A stretch of DNA of 64,000 nt from positions 23,607,419 to 23,671,418 of the forward strand of contig NC_087070.1 in the NCBI RefSeq assembly GCF_963678635.1, written 5' to 3'. Numbering within the stretch: the stretch's first letter is position 1; each line of letters opens with the position of its first letter. The notes under the pieces were generated by a model, which saw only the letters and a program-made list of their open reading frames with translations, was not told the origin of the DNA and did not search any database. This stretch comes from Symsagittifera roscoffensis. Lineage: Eukaryota > Xenacoelomorpha > Acoela > Convolutidae. Position numbers and translations under genes: made by a program. This document shows positions 34,001-43,600 of the stretch, piece after piece.

Positions 34001-35469
34001 TGAACGTTTCAACGAAAAATATAAGTCAAGATAATCTAGTGGCGAGCGCGTCCGTTCCCGTACCACGAAGAGACATACATCGTTCCCGGGAAGTAATTAT
34101 GAGAGTTGGTCTGAATAAAAACCACGCCGAGCATATATACTTAAATTGAGTAACTGCGGCAGGAACTTACAAAAGGAATTGATAGTTGTGTTCTTAAAGT
34201 TAGATGAAAGCAATCCGTACCCAGGTTACGAGTAAGTAATCAACTAAAACGGATTCTTATGTTAGTTTTTTGACATTTTTAATTGATTCTAATTATCGAA
34301 AATAATTGTTTAAAGTTATTCGATTATGATTGATTATAGTTCATACAAAAAACTCTCTGTATCAATTGTTGTTGATTATAATCGAATATAATCTCTTATT
34401 TTGCCAAAATTTTGTCACACCAAAAATATATTGAAATAAATGGTTTTTTTTTTGTATAACAATATCTCTTAAAACGAGATGTTTTTTTTTTAGATTTTGG
34501 TTTATCTGAACACAATTTTTAACCACGAAACAAAAGATTCATATAGATCCTTTCAAATTAATTCAAAAGTTCTCACGGCAGATAAGAAATATATGCTCCG
34601 AATAAATCATGAAACTAAAGCAATGTCATGATATTTTGAAGAAACCTATATGTATTTCATGAAACAACTCTAATGAAGAATAAATGAAAAATAACTTAAA
34701 AATTGGATTGATTTGAAAACTTTAAAAACAATTTTCTCATTTTTTACATAAGCCAACGTCTAAAAAAAAGCATAAAGTATCAGGATATCAGATGCAAATT
34801 TGAATACAAAATGAGCAAACAAAAGAGATTTGCTAGATGTCTAAAACAACAGTTTTCTTCGATATGACGGAAGAACAAAAAAATTTAGATAAAAAATCCA
34901 AAGTTTTGTATATTTTCTGGAGCTTTTTTCCTAAGTAGACGCTGAAAAAAGTCTTCTAAAGCTAAAATTTTCAAGTCTTAAATGAAAATTCACGGCAGTT
35001 TTTTCCTAAGCAAGCCTGATTGTTTGCTTTTTTTGATCGAAGTTACCCTAAAAGTCACAAAACTCAAACCAGTTTTTCTCGATTCTAAAAAACATTGAAA
35101 ATTTCCAAGGTCACTATGAGCACGACCTAAGGTCTCCAATAAAGCACAACATTCAGTCGATTCCGATTTTTATGTAGTACCTGATTTGCGTGGTAAGAAA
35201 TTCTTTAAAAAAAGAAAGCTTTAACCAATTCGAAGACAAAGTTCCTCCCCACTTTCAAAAATTATGAATGATTCGTTTCAGGTCTCAACTCTAAATTATT
35301 TGAAATCAAATTCTTTGCAGAAAAAAATAAACTAGTCAAAGATTTGACTGTTTTGGCAAAAGTTTAATATAGGTTACCTCAAGACAAGCAAGGTACTTAT
35401 CATTCCACGGAAGGTTGGTTATTTGATAGCAGTTAGCAAGTAAAGCGCTTTAAACTAGCAATTATTGTT
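31086..35469. other. AT-rich intergenic DNA with repeat fragments
   Basis: No gene is recognised. A 13 bp inverted repeat (CCAAGTTAACATC at 32294-32306 and GATGTTAACTTGG at 32331-32343) is present. A degenerate copy of the hairpin repeat spans about 32950-33300 (GGACAATTAACCCGCGAG, then GGAGCAGTCGAAACATTCC). ATTATAATCGA-type runs recur at 34270-34400. Confidence 0.55.
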
Positions 35470-35935
35470 TCGACTTTCGATACGAAAGTAACGGAAAATT
35501 TGTGCTCGGGGTGGGTTTCTTTTTCTTCAGACAAAATTCGACTTTTTAACTAGCCATTTTGACGGAATTTTTTTATATCATTCGAAAGTTATTGTTGTCT
35601 TGAGCTCAATATTGAAAAAACATTTGACCTCTGATCATTTTTTGTAGTATTATGAGGGTTTAAAGATTGCCATTTTGGCCATTTTGACCAATTTGGGACA
35701 ATTAACGCGCGATATAAATCGCGCTATTAACGCATAAGCGGAGATTTAATCTGTCCTACAAATCGTTCCTAATTGCTTGAAAGAAGCTTATTTGCCGTAA
35801 ATGATTTTTTACAAGAAGCAAAATCTATCCTTTCGTACTTTTTATGGCGTGTGTGGGGATGATTTTCACAAAGTTTGAACTAAAACTTAAAAAGCAGTCG
35901 GCACATTCAGGGCTTTGCCCTGACACGAGCAGTCT
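35470..35935. repeat. Dispersed hairpin repeat, unit 3
   Basis: It begins CGACTTTCGATACGAAAGT and carries GCGCGAT-ATAA-ATCGCGC near 35707-35724 and CAGGGC-TTT-GCCCTG at 35908-35922, then GACACGAGCAGTC. It lies 9 kb from the tandem pair, so the family is dispersed and not only tandem. Confidence 0.85.
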
Positions 35936-38035
35936 TGTTTCACATTTGGCTCACTCATGCTTGATAAGTAAGTACCAGGCAGCAATTAATGAAAAAAAGA
36001 TGCAACTGAAATGGGTAAAAATGAACTCGCGTTTTAACTCAAAAAAGTAGACTTCTGTTTCTGGAGTGGAAAGCTAATATCATTTTTTGCGTTTTTATAT
36101 CCGAGATGACTATTAAAAAATCGTTGAAAAATGGGTTTTAAAATGAAATTGATCAAAATTATTTATCCATTGAGTCTTCAATTTATTTTAAAACATTTTA
36201 GAATGAAAAAGACCTAAAAAATACAAAATTCACCTCAATGATTATCAGCTGGTTAATTTAGTGAAATAGATTAGTTTTGTTCTCCGTAGAGGTATTTAAA
36301 ATTATTTTAAAATGTAAGAAGGCGACTTTTACCCAAAGGAAACTTCAAAAATATCTTTTATGCAAATGAAATTATTCTGAAATTATCTCTACACCAAAAT
36401 TTAGTTCAACTGCTGTTACAAAGAGATTCAAGGAAAAATGTTTCAGCCCTAGTTAATGGCAAAAACGGTGTTCTTTATTTTTAAATAAGCAATTTTTTTG
36501 TGCAAGTTCAATGTAATATAATTGAGTTGAAATTTGTATCACTTAGTTTGATGCATCTGTAAGAGTTGCAGAATAAACTATCTATTTTTGAGTCACTGGT
36601 TACAAAGTCCACGTTTTATAAAAAATCTGACAAAGTTTTTATAGTTTTGCATATATTGTTTAAAACTGTGCACTAAAAGCCATAGGGAATCATTTAAAAT
36701 GCACTAGAAAGCACGTTGAAAAAGCAATTTACGTGATACATGTTAAAAAAAAATGCATTGAAACTAAAAACACAACCAAAAAAAGACGCTTCTTATAGCG
36801 TAGCAAAATTTCGAGGTTCACTGATTCTGCTGGATTATTTTAGAGAACTTTTTGTGAAATAAATGACAAAGCATTTCATTTTTTGAACTAGGCCAAAAAA
36901 AATCAACATTTTTGTCTTTTAAAATGAACAGAATTGTTTTTTGAAATTTTTTCCTTGAGTCATGGTAGATTTTTCAAAGCATAGTCAATTCTTATCTAAA
37001 ACTAATGTTTGAGAGGAATTTTTGCTAAAAAGGCATAATTAATTGTATAAAACTGTGAGTGTGTTTAGAATTTTTTCACTGCTAGTGTAGCATTTATAAT
37101 CAGTTTCATTACAAAAATTATCTTGAGTAAATATAGATATGAAGGAAAGTTGCATTGGGTTTTGTTTTCAAATGCATTTTGCGTGTCCATTTAAACATTT
37201 TCTTGATAAAAACTCTAAGATTAAATTCCAAAAAAAACTGGAAAAAAAATTGTTGACATGTTTTTGACCAAGTGTACGCTCTGTAATTTTGAAGCGCAGA
37301 TTCCAAAGACAACATACTAATTTTACTCTTAGATTTAGATTTCTGGAAACAATTAAAAACAAATTTGAACTAAATTGCAATTAGAAACTGGGAAATGTTT
37401 CTTAATCAAGATGTTCCGAACATGCCATTTCTTCTAATTACAGTAAGTTTCGCCGTTTATCCACGATGTCAAAAAAAAATTTTGGAGCTGTTTTGTAGAT
37501 TTATGATCACTCTGTGTTTTAAAGCTGTGGTTGCTGAAATTTTATCACAATATTGGGAATAGATTTCGCAAATTTTTCTTTTGACTCTAATGTACCTGTT
37601 ATCAAATTTAAAAAAAGTCACAACAATTTAAAATACGTTTTTCACATATACCGAAAAAAATGATCCGAAATTATCAAAACTTTTTGCAAGGGCTTACGAC
37701 TTTCTTAGGTCTGACAAAACAAAAGTTTCCGCGTCTGAGTGAATTAATTTTTTATTACAGTTTGGTGAAAAAGACTATTTTCACGCAATGTAAAATTAAT
37801 CTGAGAAGTAATTTTTTTCAATGAACATCATTTTTAAAACAACCTGGTTCTACAAAATCCCGATCTGGTAAAATTTTGCAGCTGATTAACCAAACGAGCG
37901 GAACTAAAAGGGCATATCCCTCGAGAAATCAAAATTTCATATTTTTAAAGGTAGCAGTTGTGAGAATCTGTTGTTGGTACTTATACAAATTTGATCCAAC
38001 TTTAAGTAGACTGGTGGGAAAAAAACTAAGCGCAA
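35936..38035. other. AT-rich intergenic DNA
   Basis: I see no gene, RNA or mobile element that I can support here. Open frames are short and have the composition of the surrounding DNA. Confidence 0.5.
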
Positions 38036-39730
38036 GTACAGCTTTTGATTTTTCAAAATGCCTGATTTGTTAGGTATTTTTTTGTTCTTAAACTCGTTCG
38101 AAAAATAAAATCAATCATTCTGATCTAGTCTCTATCAAAATACCAGTATCTAGTTTCAGCGATATAGCGAAATGTTCCGGGTCCAAATGCCTTTTTTGTC
38201 ATCTGGAACCATTTCTTCATTCAGTTGTGAGAATTATTTCTTGAATATGCTAAATGAAAGCTTGTACACGCGAAAAAAAACAACAATTTCTTCAAGGCAA
38301 TTCAGTTGTTCAGCCTAAAAACTTTTCCGTCTGAAAACTTTCCATCGCCTCTTTTTAAACTAAACGCAGAGGGTAAAACTGGCGTTTTTGACCCGGAAAA
38401 ACGCAGCAAGCCATTTAAACTTGGTTTTTTGATAGAGGGAAGTTGAAGTAGTAGTTGTTTTTATCTCGGATCAAAAAAAAACATTGTGTAGGCTCAAAGT
38501 ACAAATTGCAGAAAATAATCTTTCACATCAGGCAGTTTGGAAAACAAAAAAATAGCCTCTGCTACTAATGTTGTCCACCTGTGTAAAAATTGCCCAACTT
38601 TAATCCTAATAATATCTGCCTGTTTACCAAAAAACAGACAGATAGTATCTGTCTGCTTTTTTGTGAGATAGTTATTTCTTATAGCCTATGCTAATTGTAA
38701 AAAAAAACATTTTACACTTTTTCTTAAGCAAGGTGATAAAATAATAATTTTTAGATTCTTGCACTTATGGAAAAAATTAAGCGCATAAGCAGCCTTTTTC
38801 TTTAAAATGCCTGTTTTTAAGGAAATTTTTGGACAACTTTACTTGGATTTTAAACAAATTTTTTACTTAGACCAAAGTCAAATGATCAAAACTGTCCTCT
38901 ATGAAATTTTCAAAATTTAGTTCAAAAGATTTACGAGGTTTTTCGGGTCTCAAAATGTCAGTTTTTTTTCTATCTGCCTTAACTTGTTATGACGCGTGAA
39001 ATTTTAAGAAATAGTTCATTTCAGTAAAGTTGTCACAAGGAATAGTTCTTTTAAATTGCTTAGACTGGTTCACATCTCATGAACAATTGCTTTCTTCTGC
39101 TTTTTCAAGAAAGAGCTCACACCGACGCAAAATTTAGTGCAGATGATTAAGACTGGCATTTTCAACGTAAATCTGGTAAATCTTTCAAAGTGAATTTTGA
39201 TAATTTCATAGAGGGCATCTCTGAACATTTGCTCATGGTCTATGTAAGTTTTTGAGAAAATTCTCATCGAAAGTTGTCCGAAATCATCTTTGAAAACATG
39301 CTTTTGAGAGAGAAAAACCAAACCTGAACTTGCGATTAATATTGTCCACTGGTGTATAATTTAACTTTACGGGAAGGGAAACTGAAACAAGTTTGAAGTG
39401 ATTAGTAAAAAGCTAAATACGGCAATCCGTTATCGCAACAGTTCCACTTGATGGAAAATAGATCCCTTTGAAGTTGAAGATGATGTTCCAATTTAAACGA
39501 GCCAATTTCTTGGTATTCAACAGTAACTTTCAAATCATAATGAAAGCATTTCACTTATGCTAATAAGAGCTGAGAAAAATCATTTAATCATGCGTTCCGT
39601 GTCTAGAGAACCGTTCTCTGCTATAAACTTTTTGCGAAGAAATTGACGAAAGTTTTATGATTGTTTTTTCGACCAATTTCTACCTTTGACTTACCAATTT
39701 GATGGATTTATTTTTTCATCTGAAAACTAG
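38036..39730. repeat. Long diverged repeat, copy 1
   Basis: Several blocks are shared in order with 53200-54360: TAGTTTCAGCGATATAGC (38150) with TAGTTTCAACGACATAGC (53267), and GAACCGTTCTCTGC at about 39608 with GAACGGTTCTCTGCC at 54252. Another block (AAGAAAGAGCTCACACCGACGCAAAA at 39108) matches 47590-47620. No coding capacity is visible. Confidence 0.6.
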
Positions 39731-40232
39731 TGATCCTAGAGCTCATGGGAAGTTGAAAAATGTCAATTTAAGCATTCTGATATAAATAATGCGCCTTTTC
39801 TTTTTAGTTTTCTTTTATAGCGTTGCTTGGTCGGCAAAAAAAATCAATAAACGCTGAATTGATTAATTGATCAAAAAATTTGTTGCGTAAACACTTCAAT
39901 TTTGCTCAAATAAAGATTGTTTTACGAAAGCATGAAAAAAAACAGAAACACAATTTAAACGATATTAAAAACTTTTAGCTCTTCTCACTAAAAACTTTTG
40001 CCAAGTTATCAGTAGTGTCAATGTCAAACTTTGTTTTGTTATTGCATCGTCTTTAGAAGAAAACAAAAATATTATGTGCTCGTAGAAAAATTTTCCCAAT
40101 AATGTTAACATTTTATACAGCAGACTTTTTGTTGAAATTTGTGAAAATACATCAGAAAAAATTCCCTAAACTCCACCAAAGAAAGTAATTTTCGAGTGGT
40201 TTTTCTTGCAAAATTAAGGAGGTTTAATAAAT
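39731..40232. other. AT-rich flank of element C
   Basis: No feature is recognised. The insertion site of element C reads ...AATAAAT|ACCTA before the element and ACCTA|ATTCGCC after it. Confidence 0.5.
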
Positions 40233-40237
40233 ACCTA

Positions 40238-40452
40238 TGTTGTGATTTTACATCAGGTTTTGCAATTATTGCTAAACATACTTATTTAATTAACCGGTCA
40301 CTTAGTTATGACCTTCACTAGCCATTCTCTCCGGCGGAGAGAATGATCTCTCATTGTTTTAATGTTTTAACTTACCGACTAATTCATCTTATTTCTTATT
40401 CTTTTTAATAGTTTTAATTTAGAATTAGCTACAACAAAGTAACATTTTATCA
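40238..40452 (+). repeat. 5' LTR of element C (215 bp)
   Basis: It starts TGTTGTGATTTTACATC and ends AACATTTTATCA. At 40324-40344 it holds a perfect inverted repeat, ATTCTCTCC-GGC-GGAGAGAAT, followed at once by AATGA-TCTC-TCATT. The hairpins are a candidate RNA structure in the transcript or a regulatory palindrome. Confidence 0.97.
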
Positions 40453-40631
40453 TGGCGCAGTCATCTAACGAATCTAACGTGAGAGGAATACCTCCCTTTT
40501 GGCAAAACCATACGGTAGACCCACCCATCCCTTGGGAAGATTGGAGTGATCTGTTTCAATTAGCAATTATAGCTAAAGAAAACATAGATATAGAAAATCT
40601 ACTCAATCCGTCGGAGAGACAACATCCATAA
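40452..40631 (+). CDS. Element C gag N-terminal frame, ending at TAA
   Basis: The ATG at 40452-40454 uses the last base of the LTR as its A and overlaps the primer-binding site. The frame runs 59 codons (MAQSSNESNVRGIPPFWQ at the start, then PWEDWSDLFQLAIIAK) to a TAA at 40629-40631, and the long gag-pol frame continues in the same phase directly after it. The W..W...F.LA pattern is also present in element B gag, where no stop stands at the aligned position. The stop is therefore either a recent nonsense mutation or a point of regulated read-through or re-initiation. The next in-frame ATG is at 40773. Confidence 0.75.
   Translation: MAQSSNESNVRGIPPFWQNHTVDPPIPWEDWSDLFQLAIIAKENIDIENLLNPSERQHP
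40453..40470 (+). promoter_or_regulatory. Primer-binding site of element C
   Basis: TGGCGCAGTC follows the LTR without a gap. A start of TGG is what is expected from a tRNA CCA end. From memory, several insect gypsy-group elements with TGGCGCAGTC use a serine tRNA; I could not check this for the present genome. Element B has TGTCGCAG at the same place. Confidence 0.8.
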
Positions 40632-43600
40632 CCACCAAATTTGGAAAACCCACCGGACGGTGAAACAGACGCCCAAAGACGCTTGAGATTGGAGAGAAAT
40701 ATCCAAGAACAAAGAAGACATGACGAAGAAGAAACAGCTTCGATAAAAACCGAAACTAAGAAATTTAACGGAATGCGAATAGAAGAAGCAGACAAGAAAT
40801 TACGTTCAGTCTTATATCTGGCATTGGGAAATGAAGGAAAAAGGATCTTCGGACAGAAATTTACCAAGGTGAAAGTCTTACAAATTTCTTTTAAAGAATT
40901 CTGGGAGTTTTTAGCGATTGCTTTCGTAAGAAAATCAAACGTCACATTTGAACGACATAAACTGTTAAATAGAAAACAACGCGACAGAGAATCCCTCGAA
41001 CAATTTTGGGGTGCCTTAGCTGAAATGGCTAAAAAGTGCGACATATCCGCAGGAGAAGAAGAGTGGATAAGAGATATTTTCATAAATAATATGAAAAACT
41101 ACGATATACAAAGGAAATTATTAACAGAAACCCTCCCTCCACGCGAAGCACTAAACGTAGCACTTATCGATGAAAAAGGAATTTTAAATCACTTGAAGTT
41201 AACTAATAATTTTAAATCCAACGGATCATCTGTACATAAACCAAACAACCATTTTAACGTCAAAAGAGAACCAACTCTCAACATCGAAAGAAGTAACAGC
41301 TGTATGAAGTGTGGCGGTTCATTCTCAAAAGGACACTTAGCAGTTTGCCCAGCAAAGGACACAACTTGTACTTCTTGTAAATTCAAAGGTCATTTCACCA
41401 GACTTTGTAGATCTCGACGTAAAAATGTAAACATTGTAAATACTCAAATTGTAGATAATACAGATTTTAATCCGTCGGATTTCCCGGATGTAAATACCGA
41501 CCACGCGGATAGAGAATGTTGCGGTGTCATAAACGCATGGTCGGAATCTGGACAAAGTGAAAACGACGATTACTCTGTACTAAATGTAACTACAATTTTT
41601 GATAACGACGGAAAGGAACTGAAGAAATTATTAAACATCGGACTCGGAAAAGAAAACCAAGTAATTTTAAACATTCAAGTGGATTCAGCTAGCCCAGTGA
41701 GCTTTCTTAAGAAAAACGTACTTCACGAATTGAAATTACGTGATCCATACTTGAAAATTTATCCGGTGGATAAGACAACCAGAGACCTTTACTTTGGATT
41801 CAGGGATAATGCCATAAACATCACTGGAAAGGTGAAGATTCCGATATTCTCAAATGGTTGGTCAGATAACGACTGTCAATTCTTCTTAACCGAGGGACAT
41901 GAAAGGAATATCTTAGGAAACGACAACCTTCCAAAAGTGGGAATAGAGGTCTCTCAGAAACATTTTCCACACTTCCAGACCAACAAGCAGTGTAAGTCAG
42001 TAAATTCCATTTCCCAAACAAACCAAGATAGGGAAATCCTTAATATATCAAAGTCATTTAAAAATTTATTCCTTCGGATTGGAAAAATTAAAAATCAAAT
42101 GAAAATTACCCATTTTCACGAACCATTAAAACCAATCCAACTAAAAGGAAGACGAGTCCCCCTACATTTACTGGATCCGGTAAAAACAGAACTCAATAGA
42201 TTAAAAGCAGAGGGACATATTAAAAAATTAGAAAATTGCGACGAAGACAGATTTATTAGCCCAATAGTCATCACTTGCAGAAAAGACAAATCCATCAAAC
42301 TGGCATTAGATTCCAAGTTCATAAACAAACAGATTTACAAGAACAAATATCAAATGCCAAACATCCACGAACTTGTAGACAACGTTGCGGCACAAATTAC
42401 TAATGATTCCGTTGGAAAAGTGTGGTTTACTAATCTAGACTTAAAAAATGCATACAGTCAATTAGCATTAGACAAATTTACTAGTAACCAATGTAACTTC
42501 AGTATTGTGGGCGGTGACATTACTGGTACTTACCAATTTTTAACTGGTTTTTACGGCTTAGGGGATATGCCCAACGAATTTCAAAGAGTAATGGACTCTA
42601 CGTTAGGTTCAATCCCATTTACAAATTGTTACTTGGACGACATTTTAATTTCTTCCAAAGGAACATTCTTAGACCACAAGAATATTGTATTAAAAATTCT
42701 ATCGACCCTCGACGAATACAACTTTGCCGTAAAATGGTCAAAATGTAAATTCTTTCAAAAAGAAATAGAATGGTTGGGATTTAAAATCTCTAAATCAGGA
42801 ATTACCCCGTTATTCGACAAATCGAAAGCTATCAAAGACCTACCTATACCGAAGAATCTGAAAGAATTACGATCATTTTTTGGTTCTATAAACCAATACA
42901 TTAAATTTGTCCCAAACCTTGCATCCTTAGGAAGCCCACTCCGACCGCTCCTAAATAAGAAATCAATATTCCAATGGAACGATGATCATACAAAAGCGTT
43001 TGAAAGAATAAAAGAAGAAATCGTTAATTTAACAGAGAATACACATTTCGATGTAAAACGAAAAACTAGAGTGAAAACAGACGCATCACACAATGGACTT
43101 GGAGCCTCGCTGGAACAACTCCATGGGAACGATTGGAAAACAATCTCATTTGCGTCACGTTTTTTAAATCCTCACGAGTCTAAATACTCTACTAACGAAC
43201 TCGAACTTTTAGGGGTTGTTTGGGCTGTTGAGCATTATAAAAATTACCTTTACGGCTCTGATTTCGAAATAATCACTGATCACAAGGCCCTATTATCCGC
43301 TCTTTCACCAAACCACGGAAATAAAACCTACCACAGTAGATTAACAAGATGGGTAGACAGATTATTACCTTTTAATTTCTCAATCAAACATATCGCAGGA
43401 AAAGACATGGGCTTCACTGATCTTATTTCTAGAATCCCATCCGGAAAAGCCCTTCCAACTTCACATTACGACGAAGAATTCGTAGTAGCAAACATTAATA
43501 AGATTAATAAATCATTAAATCCGTCGGAGAAACTAAGAAATACCTGTTCAGCCATTGGTCACAATTTGGAAAATTCCGATTACTTCTTATTACGTAATTA

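Noticed and set aside
34040-34115. tRNA or tRNA-derived SINE head (TAGTGGCGAGCGCG ... CGTTCCCGGG)
   Set aside because: The A box is near the consensus but the B box lacks the TTCRA core, and I could not form acceptor or T stems.
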